DNA of 64,000 nt, from the NCBI GenBank assembly GCA_965223355.1, contig CBDCWE010000003.1:3844001-3908000 (forward strand). Direction: 5' to 3'. The stretch comes from Tectiglobus sp965223355. GTDB lineage: Bacteria; Pseudomonadota; Alphaproteobacteria; Rhizobiales; Hyphomicrobiaceae. The notes under the pieces are model-generated. The model was not told where the DNA came from, made no database searches, and worked only from the letters and a program-made list of their open reading frames with translations. Both the position numbers and the translations under genes were made by a program. Of this stretch, positions 34,969-42,715 are shown in pieces (position 1 is the first letter of the stretch; the number at the start of each line of letters is the position of its first letter).

Positions 34969-35493
34969 TCAAATCCAGCGCCGCGATCGCGACTTGTAAG
35001 CGCGATAATCATCACCGAAGCGCGCCTCGAGATGGCGCTCCTCGGGCAAAATTGCGAGCACCGTGACCAACACCGCAAACGCTATGGCACCGGCAACGAA
35101 CCAGATGTTCTTGGTCAATTCGGCCGCACCGAGCAAAACCATTACATCGCCGAGATATATCGGATTGCGAAACCGCACGAACGGACCGCAGGTGACCAAG
35201 TGCGAGGCCGCGCGATGGGGCAGGACGGTCGTTTTTGCGCGGTGCAGCGTCCAGGCCGCCCATGCTATCAGCCCAAGCCCGACGCCGCCGATCCCCAGCC
35301 CGATGATCCGCGCGGCACGATCATCGACGCCGGGCCATGGCAGCGGCAGCCAACGATCAAGTCCAACCGCGAGGACAGCGACGCCGACCAGCAAAATCGG
35401 CGGCCATGCAATGGTACTGGGTCCTCGATGCGGCCGGGCGTCGGCCGGTCCTGCGTTGGCAGCCGGTTCACGGGTTGGCGGTAACTCGGTCAT
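34969..35493 (-). CDS. Isoprenylcysteine carboxyl methyltransferase (ICMT)-family membrane protein
   Basis: 174 residues from ATG 35493. A helical membrane protein of the ICMT/PEMT type, with TM segments (PPILLVGVAVLAVGL, IIGLGIGGVGLGLIAWAAW). The family signature is LVTCGPFVRFRNPIYLGDVMVLLG and the C-terminal EERHLEARFGDDYRAYKSRSRRWI. In eukaryotes the family methylates prenylcysteine; bacterial members are of unknown substrate and often act on phospholipids or quinones. The longer frame to 35616 is rejected because the homologous region starts late and AGGA precedes 35493. Confidence 0.85.
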   Translation of the reverse strand: MTELPPTREPAANAGPADARPHRGPSTIAWPPILLVGVAVLAVGLDRWLPLPWPGVDDRAARIIGLGIGGVGLGLIAWAAWTLHRAKTTVLPHRAASHLVTCGPFVRFRNPIYLGDVMVLLGAAELTKNIWFVAGAIAFAVLVTVLAILPEERHLEARFGDDYRAYKSRSRRWI

Positions 35494-36075
35494 ACGGTCA
35501 TCCTGACGAACTTGCGCTGCGCGAAAACAGGTCTGCACCACGGACGGCGACCGGTGAGCAACACCCACCATACCTGCAGTGCGCGACCCGATCCAACCGA
35601 CGGTGCACGGATGCAAGGCAGTCGTGGCGAACAGGGCGTTGTCAGTGCATTTGCGGCATCTGAGCCCTTAACCAATCGCCGCGTTGCGGCGATCCTTGAG
35701 GGGTTTTCAGCCCCTCAAACACCCCGACCAGGGGATCATCCCCTGGACCCCGCAACAAAGGCTCAATTCTGTGCTACCGGCCGCCGGGCTCGATCGGCGT
35801 TCAGCTTGAGCGGCCAGGTGAAGCAGGTGAAGCAGATTTCGGTCCGGGCGAAGTGGCTGTGCAACCCGAAAAGCGCTGACGATGTGGTCCGCAAACGTAT
35901 ACGATGTTGGCGCCCGCGGCGCATCTCATGTCTTCGCCGGCGTCGCGACAATTGCGCATGTGCCGGGTCTGGGCAATGCGCTAAACAATGGCTGTCCGGC
36001 TGATCCGCCGGTCGGACTATATGCGCTGCGTAAGGACAAGAATATGCGCTGCCTCAGGATAAGGAAGGCTCGACA
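35494..36075. other. Intergenic region with partial R2 repeat
   Basis: 582 bases between the divergent ICMT-like and isovaleryl-CoA dehydrogenase genes. An R2 copy lies at 35664-35753 and the rest has no gene. The dehydrogenase promoter should lie in 35900-36060, but no clear boxes are seen. Confidence 0.6.
35664..35753 (-). repeat. R2 structured repeat, partial copy
   Basis: Contains GCCCTTAACCAATCGCCGCG, then GAGGGGTTTTCAGCCCCTC, then CCAGGGGATCATCCCCTGG in reverse orientation. The CCAAAGGGC hairpin end is missing. Confidence 0.8.
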
Positions 36076-37248
36076 ATGATCCCGAACACGGCCCCGGTAT
36101 TCAATTTCGACCTCGGCGATATTGCTGATCAATTGCGTGATACGGTACAGTCCTTCACTGCCGACAAGGTTGCCCCGATTGCCGCCGAAATCGATGCAAC
36201 CGACGAGTTTCCTCGCCATCTGTGGCCCGAGCTTGGCGCACTCGGCCTGCATGGCATTACGGTCGAAGAAGACTATGGCGGCTCGGGCCTCGGCTATCTC
36301 GAGCATTGCATCGCGATCGAGGAGATTTCGCGCGGCTCGGCCGCCGTTGGCCTGTCGTACGGTGCGCACTCCAATCTTTGCGTCAATCAGATCCGCCGCA
36401 ACGGGAATGACGAACAAAAGCGCCGCTATTTGCCGAAACTGATCTCCGGCGAGCACGTCGGCGGTCTGGCGATGTCCGAGCCGGGCGCCGGCTCCGACGT
36501 CGTGTCGATGAAGTTGCGGGCGGAAAAGAAGGGCGACCGCTACATCTTGAACGGAACCAAGATGTGGATCACCAACGGTCCGGGCGGTGACGTCCTGGTG
36601 GTCTACGCCAAAACCGATCCCGATGCCGGCCCGCGTGGCATCACCGCGTTCATCATCGAGAAGGATTTTCCCGGCTTCACCGTTGCCCAGAAGCTCGACA
36701 AGCTCGGCATGCGCGGCTCCAATACCGGCGAGCTGGTTTTCGAGAACTGTGAGGTGCCGGAAGACAACGTCCTCGGTGAGGTCGGGCGCGGCGTCAATGT
36801 GCTGATGAGCGGTCTCGACTATGAGCGCACGGTTCTGGCCGCCGGGCCGCTCGGCATCATGCAGGCCGCCATGGACATCGTCATGCCATATGTGCACGAG
36901 CGCAAGCAGTTCGGTCAGCCGATCGGAGAATTCCAACTCGTCCAGGGCAAGATCGCCGACATGTACGTGACCATGAATTCCTGCCGGGCCTACGTCTATG
37001 CCGTCGCCAAGGCCTGCGATCGTGGTGAAACCACCAGGCAGGACGCTGCCGGCGCAATCCTGATCGCCGCCGAAAAGGCCACACAGATCGCACTTGATGC
37101 GATCCAACTGCTCGGTGGTAACGGTTACATAAATGACTATGCAACAGGGCGGCTGTTGCGCGATGCCAAGCTCTATGAGATCGGTGCCGGGACCAGCGAA
37201 ATCCGCCGCATGCTGATCGGACGCGAGTTATTTGCAAAGTCAGCATAA
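36076..37248 (+). CDS. ivd: Isovaleryl-CoA dehydrogenase
   Basis: 390 residues. An FAD-dependent acyl-CoA dehydrogenase converting isovaleryl-CoA to 3-methylcrotonyl-CoA in leucine breakdown, passing electrons to ETF. Visible: VEEDYGGSGLGYLEHCIAIEEISR, LAMSEPGAGSDVVSM, WITNGPGGDVLVVYAKTD, and the catalytic Glu in SGLDYERTVLAAGP (about 250), a position specific to isovaleryl-CoA dehydrogenases. GGNGYINDYATGRLLRDAKLYEIG binds FAD, and RRMLIGRELF closes the fold. ATG 36076 follows AAGGAAGG. No other leucine-degradation gene (carboxylase, hydratase) follows; the next genes encode a TRAP transporter. Confidence 0.93.
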   Translation: MIPNTAPVFNFDLGDIADQLRDTVQSFTADKVAPIAAEIDATDEFPRHLWPELGALGLHGITVEEDYGGSGLGYLEHCIAIEEISRGSAAVGLSYGAHSNLCVNQIRRNGNDEQKRRYLPKLISGEHVGGLAMSEPGAGSDVVSMKLRAEKKGDRYILNGTKMWITNGPGGDVLVVYAKTDPDAGPRGITAFIIEKDFPGFTVAQKLDKLGMRGSNTGELVFENCEVPEDNVLGEVGRGVNVLMSGLDYERTVLAAGPLGIMQAAMDIVMPYVHERKQFGQPIGEFQLVQGKIADMYVTMNSCRAYVYAVAKACDRGETTRQDAAGAILIAAEKATQIALDAIQLLGGNGYINDYATGRLLRDAKLYEIGAGTSEIRRMLIGRELFAKSA

Positions 37249-37585
37249 GCTGTCTTCGGTCGGAAGATTGCTGAGCGTTGCCGCCCCCGATGAGCCTCAA
37301 CAGGACCGGCAAACACATTGAACTTGGTACAGAAAATCGTGTGCTACGCCAATCGCGCGTTGTTGGCGCATTCGCGTGCATTACCTTTGACAAACGGGCT
37401 GGTGGCGTGCAACTTAGGGGGCCTTGTCAGCATATGACGGGGTCTTCCACGAGTGGGATTATGAGCAGGTTTGGTTATGCGCAGCAATCGCAGGCCGACC
37501 GCGCGGTGAAGCGGCCAATAAGAATAAGTGAGCGCTGCGACCGTAACCGTTCTGGAAGAATGGAGGAAACCGATCGGAGGGTTAC

Positions 37586-38653
37586 ATGCGCCTAAAGACA
37601 ACAGTCAGCGCGCTCGCAGCCGCTGCAATTCTTGCTCTTCCGGCAGCTGACGCGTTCGCGCAAAAGCGTGTACGTTGGAAGCTGCAGAGCACTTGGGGTG
37701 CCCAGGTGCCGGTACTTGGAACGTCTGGTGTTGCATTCACCAAGAACGTCGAGATCATTACGGACGGCAAGTTCAAGATCAAATTCGAGGAACCAGGTGC
37801 TCTCGTTCCGGCACTTGAGTGCTTCGATGCCGCATCCAAGGGCTCTGTCGAGTCGTGCTGGACGACGCCGGGTTATCACACCGGCAAGCTCGGCAAGGCC
37901 GTCTCCTTCTTCACAGCTGTGCCATTCGGTCCGCGCTTCGGCGAATTCCAGGCCTGGAAGAAGTACGGTAACGGCGACAAGCTGCGCGATGATCTCTATA
38001 AGCAGCACGGCGTGATCGCATACGACATGCTTTGCATCTCGCCGGAAACGTCCGGCTGGTTCCGCAAGGAAATCCCGAACGTTGAAGCCATGAAGGGCAT
38101 GAAGATGCGCTTCTTCGGTCTCGGCGCGCTCGCCATGCAGAAGCTTGGCGTTTCGACTCAGCTGCTCGCCGGCGCCGACATTTATCCGGCCCTCGAAAAG
38201 GGTGTGATCGACGCGACCGAATTCTCGATGCCGATCACCGACATCAAGTATGGCTTCCACCAGATCGCGAAGTTCAATTACTTCCCGGGCTGGCACCAGC
38301 AGGTTTCGTGCTCTGAAATCCTGATGAACCGCAAGGCTTTCGAAGCTCTGCCGACGTCCTACCAGAAGCTGATTGAAGTCGTAGCCGGTGACCAGGTCAC
38401 CAAGACGATGGCTGAGACGGAAGCGACCAACCCTATCGCTCTGAACAAGATGCAGAAAGAGAACGGTGTCACCGTCAAGCGTTGGCCGGACTCCGAACTT
38501 GCCAAGTTCGAGAAGGCCTGGTTGGAAGTGGTTGCCGAAGAGTCCGCAGCTGATCCGCTCTTCAAGAAGATCGCTGATGACTATTTGAAGTTCCGCAAAG
38601 AGTACAAGATTTGGGGTGAAGCCCAGGCCATGGATGCGACATACATCAAGTAG
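37586..38653 (+). CDS. dctP: TRAP transporter solute-binding protein (DctP family)
   Basis: 355 residues. A cleaved signal peptide, TTVSALAAAAILALPAADAFA. The mature protein is the periplasmic TRAP receptor with the DctP fold: WKLQSTWGAQVPVLGT, LECFDAASKGSVESCWTT, RFFGLGALAMQKLG and GADIYPALEKGVIDATEF. The last block carries a conserved ligand-binding region. The size and the SPETSGWFRKEIPN region point to the mannitol/chloroaromatic or 2-oxo-acid subgroup (TakP-like). It is followed by a strong hairpin and the permease genes. CGGAGGG lies six bases before ATG 37586. Confidence 0.93.
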   Translation: MRLKTTVSALAAAAILALPAADAFAQKRVRWKLQSTWGAQVPVLGTSGVAFTKNVEIITDGKFKIKFEEPGALVPALECFDAASKGSVESCWTTPGYHTGKLGKAVSFFTAVPFGPRFGEFQAWKKYGNGDKLRDDLYKQHGVIAYDMLCISPETSGWFRKEIPNVEAMKGMKMRFFGLGALAMQKLGVSTQLLAGADIYPALEKGVIDATEFSMPITDIKYGFHQIAKFNYFPGWHQQVSCSEILMNRKAFEALPTSYQKLIEVVAGDQVTKTMAETEATNPIALNKMQKENGVTVKRWPDSELAKFEKAWLEVVAEESAADPLFKKIADDYLKFRKEYKIWGEAQAMDATYIK

Positions 38654-38663
38654 TCGGACATGC

Positions 38664-38699
38664 CAAAGAAACACCGCCGTTGCGTCACGGCGGTGTTTC
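38664..38699 (+). terminator. Intercistronic hairpin between dctP and dctM
   Basis: Perfect 14-bp stem AAGAAACACCGCCG / CGGCGGTGTTTCTT with an 8-base loop, followed by G rather than a long T-run. As in many TRAP operons this probably stops most transcripts after the binding-protein gene or stabilises its mRNA, giving more binding protein than permease. Confidence 0.85.
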
Positions 38700-38820
38700 T
38701 TGAACTGTTGCAACCATCGCCGCACTAAATTCGCTGATATGGGGCCGTTGTTGCGCCGCCCTTGCCGAAGCAGGCGGGTGATAGCAAGACGAAGGCAAGC
38801 CCGAGGGGTTCTTGAACGAC

Positions 38821-40323
38821 ATGGCAGACCTTCAACACACACCGCAGCAAACCGAAGGCCGCGGTTGGATGACCATGGTCATTTCATTGGTTGTGCTTTT
38901 GTTGATCGCGGGGGCAGTGGCTTACGTCTCGACGCTCGACGCCGAAGCTAAGGAGGAGCTTTTCTATAAGGTTCAAGAATTTCTGCCGATCGTGATGTTC
39001 ATTACGTTGGCGTGTTTGCTGTTCACGGGCTATCCGGTCGCATTCATTCTCGGCGGATTGGCGCTGACGTTCGGTCTCATCGGCTATTTCATGGAAGCCT
39101 TTCGCCTGATTGAGTTCTTCAATTTCTTGCCGCGCATTTGGGGCGGTGCGGCTGAAAACCTCGTGCTCGTCGCGGTGCCCGCGTTTGTGTTCATGGGCGT
39201 GATGATGGAGCGCAGCGGTATTGCCAACGATCTCCTCTATTGCGTGCAGGTGCTCCTGAAGCGCGTGCCCGGCGCGTTGGCGCTGGCCGTGACGATCATG
39301 GGCACGATCCTAGCTGCCATGACTGGCATCATTGGCGCTTCCGTGACCATGATGACGGCATTGGCGCTGCCAACCATGATGCGACAGGGCTATTCCCACG
39401 CGCTGGCGTGCGGCACCATTGCCGCCTCTGGAACCCTGGGCATCCTCATTCCGCCGAGCATCATGCTTATCATCATGGCCGATCTGCTCGCGATTTCGGT
39501 TGGTGATGTGTTCATGGCGGCGATCGTACCGGGCTTGGGACTGTCGCTCCTTTATCTGATTTTCGTCACTCTGATCGCCGGCCTCTATCCGCGGCTGGCC
39601 CCGCCGCTCGATCCCGCATCGCTGACGGTGCCGAAGGGTGAAATGCTGCCGCTGCTGCTCAAGAGCTTCTTCCCGCCGGTGTTCCTGATCACGCTCATCA
39701 AGGGCTCGATCCTGCTCGGTTGGGCGACGCCGAGTGAGGCCGGCTCGGTCGGGGCGTTCGGGGCCATGTTGCTGGCGCTGCTTGCAGGACGGCTGAATTT
39801 CGGGGTGCTTCAGGGCGTGTGTCACACCTCGGCACGCACCATCGCGATGATCTTTTTCATCATCGTCAGCGCCACCTGCTTTGCCTACGTCTATCGCTCG
39901 CTTGGCGGCGACGACATCGTCGAGCACTTGATCCACAGCGCCGGCCTCGATTCCTGGGGCTTCCTGTTTCTGTTGATGGGGATCGCCTTCATTCTCGGCT
40001 TCTTCCTCGACTGGATCGAGATCACCCTGATCGTTCTGCCGGTTTTTGCTCCGATGGTTGCCGGCCTGGACTTTGGCGATCACGTTGCCAAGGCAGATGT
40101 TCTGATCTGGTTCACGGTGTTGATGGCCATCAACCTGCAAACGTCGTTCCTGACGCCGCCGTTCGGTTTCGCGCTCTTCTATCTGAAGGGAATTGCACCG
40201 AAGGAGATCAAGATCCAGAGCGTCTATACGGGCATCATCCCGTTCGTGCTACTGCAGCTGACGGCTCTGATTCTGGTGATCAACTATCCGCAGCTGGCCA
40301 TGTGGCTGGTTCATGTCGACTGA
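38821..40323 (+). CDS. dctM: TRAP transporter large permease subunit (DctM family)
   Basis: 500 residues with about 12-13 TM segments. It has the DctM pattern: MFITLACLLFTGYPVAFIL, then TGIIGASVTMMTALALPTMM, GTLGILIPPSIMLIIMADLL and LTPPFGFALFYLKGIAP. It couples substrate import to Na+ or H+ entry and works with DctP and the small subunit. ATG 38821 is used, with GAGGGG upstream; a TTG nine bases earlier (38812) is also possible. It lies between the terminator-like hairpin and the DctQ gene. Confidence 0.93.
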   Translation: MADLQHTPQQTEGRGWMTMVISLVVLLLIAGAVAYVSTLDAEAKEELFYKVQEFLPIVMFITLACLLFTGYPVAFILGGLALTFGLIGYFMEAFRLIEFFNFLPRIWGGAAENLVLVAVPAFVFMGVMMERSGIANDLLYCVQVLLKRVPGALALAVTIMGTILAAMTGIIGASVTMMTALALPTMMRQGYSHALACGTIAASGTLGILIPPSIMLIIMADLLAISVGDVFMAAIVPGLGLSLLYLIFVTLIAGLYPRLAPPLDPASLTVPKGEMLPLLLKSFFPPVFLITLIKGSILLGWATPSEAGSVGAFGAMLLALLAGRLNFGVLQGVCHTSARTIAMIFFIIVSATCFAYVYRSLGGDDIVEHLIHSAGLDSWGFLFLLMGIAFILGFFLDWIEITLIVLPVFAPMVAGLDFGDHVAKADVLIWFTVLMAINLQTSFLTPPFGFALFYLKGIAPKEIKIQSVYTGIIPFVLLQLTALILVINYPQLAMWLVHVD

Positions 40324-40366
40324 CCTTCGTCGGTGCCGGCAACGCGAATTGCAGATGGAGGAAATC

Positions 40367-41122
40367 ATGTCGGACCAATCCGACAACGTCGAACTGAGGC
40401 GCTACTCCGATGCGGACATGCCGTTTGCGTTGCGCATGGCGGAGTGGCTGCGCGCCATCGTTGACCGTATGGGCAGATGGGCGTCGTGGTTGATCCTGCC
40501 GCTCGTCCTGATCACGTGTTTCGATGTGATCATCCGCAAGGCTGTGCTTCGTGGCGAGAATGACCAATTGATCTTTGGTATCCAGTATTTCCTGGTCAAC
40601 AACGTCAGCAAGTACTTCGGCTCGACGATGCTGCAGGAACTGGAATGGCACTTCCATACGGGGCTGTTCACGCTGGTTCTGGCCTATGGCTACATTCACA
40701 ACACGCATGTGCGTGTCGACCTCGTGCGCGAAAACCTGCATTTTCGCAAGAAGGCGTGGATCGAGTTCCTCGGTGTCACGTTCTTCCTCATCCCCTACTG
40801 CTTGATTGTGTCGTATTTCGCGCTCGATTATGCCTACACTTCCTTCGTTCAGAACGAGATTTCAGCATCGACCGTTGGCTTGACCAATCGTTGGATTATC
40901 AAGACCGTGTTGTTGGTTGGGCTATTGCTCTGCGTGATGGCGGGCTTCGCGGTGTGGCTGCAATCGCTCACGGTCTTGTGGGGTGAACCGAACCGGCGCT
41001 TCGATCTTATGACCTTGGAATGGCCGGAAGAACAAGGCACCATGATCGAGGGCAAGAAGCGCATCGAGCTCGATGACGAGCCGCCGCCGCCGGTGCAAGG
41101 ATCAAAACAAGCCGCCGAGTAG
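40367..41122 (+). CDS. dctQ: TRAP transporter small permease subunit (DctQ family)
   Basis: 251 residues. It is larger than simple DctQ proteins (about 170), with an N-terminal extension and a charged C-terminal tail (GKKRIELDDEPPPPVQG). Four TM helices are seen, including WASWLILPLVLITCFDVIIRK, TGLFTLVLAYGYIHNTHVRV and LGVTFFLIPYCLIVSYFALD. The conserved region is NTHVRVDLVRENLHFRKKAW. GGAGG lies eight bases before ATG 40367; the earlier ATG at 40313 overlaps dctM. It follows dctM, so gene order is P-M-Q. Confidence 0.9.
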   Translation: MSDQSDNVELRRYSDADMPFALRMAEWLRAIVDRMGRWASWLILPLVLITCFDVIIRKAVLRGENDQLIFGIQYFLVNNVSKYFGSTMLQELEWHFHTGLFTLVLAYGYIHNTHVRVDLVRENLHFRKKAWIEFLGVTFFLIPYCLIVSYFALDYAYTSFVQNEISASTVGLTNRWIIKTVLLVGLLLCVMAGFAVWLQSLTVLWGEPNRRFDLMTLEWPEEQGTMIEGKKRIELDDEPPPPVQGSKQAAE

Positions 41123-41218
41123 CGCTCGCCGGCCTGAACCGAAAATGCGGACGAATGCTGGCAGTTGGCACGAGCCGGGTCGATCACGGCGATCGTGCCG
41201 TCCGGTTCGCAGGAGGCC

Positions 41219-41397
41219 TAGGGAACCTTTGAACAAGTGCGGGGTCCAGGGGATGATCCCCTGGTCGGGGAGTTTGAGGGGCTGAAAGCCCCTCAAGGAT
41301 CGCCGCTAAGCGGCGATATGTTAAGGGCTCTGCCGTTGCCGATCCCGCCAAAGGGCGTTGTCCTTTGGAAACCGGTCACTTGATCACAGGTTCCTTA
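41219..41397 (+). repeat. R2 structured repeat, full copy
   Basis: A complete R2 element. Its ends are near-perfect inverted repeats (TAGGGAACCTTTGAACAAG at left; the complement of the right end reads TAAGGAACCTGTGATCAAG), and TA flanks it on both sides. Five hairpins occur inside: CCAGGGGATGATCCCCTGG, GAGGGGC/GCCCCTC, GATCGCCGC/GCGGCGAT, TTAAGGGC/GCCnTT and CCAAAGGGC/GTCCTTTGG. The next full copy starts 560 bases later in the same orientation. Confidence 0.88.
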
Positions 41398-41450
41398 GAT
41401 TGTGTCCGCTCTTCAAGCGGGACGGCTCGAGTAAACCCTGAAAGGCTATC

Positions 41451-41960
41451 ATGGCATTCGAGTGGGAGAAAATGTTCCGGCGCTACGTTAGCGACGAAGT
41501 TCGCACACCCTATGCGATAGCGCCACGCAAGATGACCCGCATGCAAGCCCGCTATGAGGTGTTCGCCTACGCCTTGTTGATGGCGGTTGGTTTCGCGGTG
41601 ACGGGTGTTGCAGCCTTGTCCGGCAAGCTGCCCCATGGCGATGGTGTTGGTGTGCCGATCTACGCTTTTTTCATGGTATGGGCAGCCGCCGCGTTTGGTT
41701 ATTCAAAAAACCAGATGGCGGCGGCGTTCTGCGCGACAGCCCCGGTCGCCGTACTGCTCTATTTCGCGATCTATGGCTTCCACGCCAAACACACGACATT
41801 CGACAAGAGCCTGATGATTATGTTCGCGGTTGCCTGGTTGTATTACAGCTGGCGGATCGTGCGGATTGCCGCGCACTACCCGAATATGCCAGATCCTCCG
41901 CAACAAAAACCATCGGGCCGGCGCAATCCATACGACTTTTTAGGTGATCGAGACCACTAG
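41451..41960 (+). CDS. Small membrane protein of unknown function
   Basis: 169 residues with four hydrophobic segments: YALLMAVGFAVTGVAALSG, VPIYAFFMVWAAAAFGYS, AAAFCATAPVAVLLYFAIYG and LMIMFAVAWLYYSW. The N-terminus is charged (FEWEKMFRRYVSDEV) and the tail is hydrophilic, ending RNPYDFLGDRDH. No recognised family. The gene lies between two direct R2 copies. Its stop codon, TAG 41958-41960, is formed by the first bases of the second copy, and the sequence beyond the copy reads TA-ACG, so the original stop was probably TAA. Confidence 0.7.
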   Translation: MAFEWEKMFRRYVSDEVRTPYAIAPRKMTRMQARYEVFAYALLMAVGFAVTGVAALSGKLPHGDGVGVPIYAFFMVWAAAAFGYSKNQMAAAFCATAPVAVLLYFAIYGFHAKHTTFDKSLMIMFAVAWLYYSWRIVRIAAHYPNMPDPPQQKPSGRRNPYDFLGDRDH

Positions 41961-42137
41961 GAAACCCCTGAACAAGTTCGGGGTCCAGGGGATCATCCCC
42001 TGGTCGGGGAGTATGAGGGGTTGAAAGCCCCTCAAGCATCGCCGCAATGCGGCGATATGTTAAGGGCTCTGCCGTTGCCGATCCCGCCAAAGGGCGCTGC
42101 CCTTTGGAAACCCGGTGACGTGATCACAGGTTGCCTA
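41958..42137 (+). repeat. R2 structured repeat, full copy inserted in a stop codon
   Basis: A 180-bp R2 element in the same orientation as the one at 41219. TA at 41958-41959 and TA at 42136-42137 flank it. Removing the element and one TA would restore CAC-TAA-CG, a normal stop for the upstream gene. The element's first base, G, converts it to TAG. Confidence 0.88.
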
Positions 42138-42176
42138 ACGCTGAAACGCCAGAAGCCTGAAAGGCAATAGGCCGTC

Positions 42177-42569
42177 ATGTCGGGGATACCTGCAAATATT
42201 GAACGGGACTGGGCGGCGGTGCTGCGGTGGATGCAGGTTGCCTTTTCGTGGCATCGTTTATTTTTCTTCGGGTTCAACGGTGCGCTCACGGCTGCCAACA
42301 TCATCACCGGCCCACCATGGTGGGGGCTGTGGCCGTTGTTGATCAGCGGACTGGCCTTCGCGATCCACTACCTCTTCTACAAGGCCTCGGTTATCGACGA
42401 TGCGTGGGTCGATGAGCGCGCCGCTGATCTTTATTACAAGAGCTATGATCAGGGCCATATCGATTCGATCTCCGACCGCGGAGAGCTTGAGCGCGTCAAC
42501 GACCGTCTCATTGAGGAGGGCCGGCAGCGCTCCCACGATGCCAACAGGCGCGCGCGCGGACCGGAGTAG
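42177..42569 (+). CDS. 2TM-domain membrane protein
   Basis: 130 residues. The core has the 2TM-domain pattern: FSWHRLFFFGFNGALTAANII, WWGLWPLLISGLAFAIHYLFY and a conserved linker DDAWVDERAADLYYKSYD. This family is small and of unknown function, with two TM helices and a cytosolic tail. It lies 40 bases after an R2 copy. A short purine-rich tract (GAAAGGC) is upstream of the ATG. Confidence 0.75.
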   Translation: MSGIPANIERDWAAVLRWMQVAFSWHRLFFFGFNGALTAANIITGPPWWGLWPLLISGLAFAIHYLFYKASVIDDAWVDERAADLYYKSYDQGHIDSISDRGELERVNDRLIEEGRQRSHDANRRARGPE

Positions 42570-42715
42570 ATCGCCAGCAGCTCGACCCGCGCTGACCTGC
42601 CGTGATCTTGCGTGACCTTGCGTGCTGCCGGCGTGCTTGCCTGAAACCCGATCGCATGCCACAGCATGGTTCCAGCACCCGCCCGGCAACGGCCAACACA
42701 AAGGATAGACCAGCT

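Noticed and set aside
37592..38842. 416-codon open frame on the minus strand
   Set aside because: Antisense to the TRAP binding protein gene, which has a signal peptide and family motifs.
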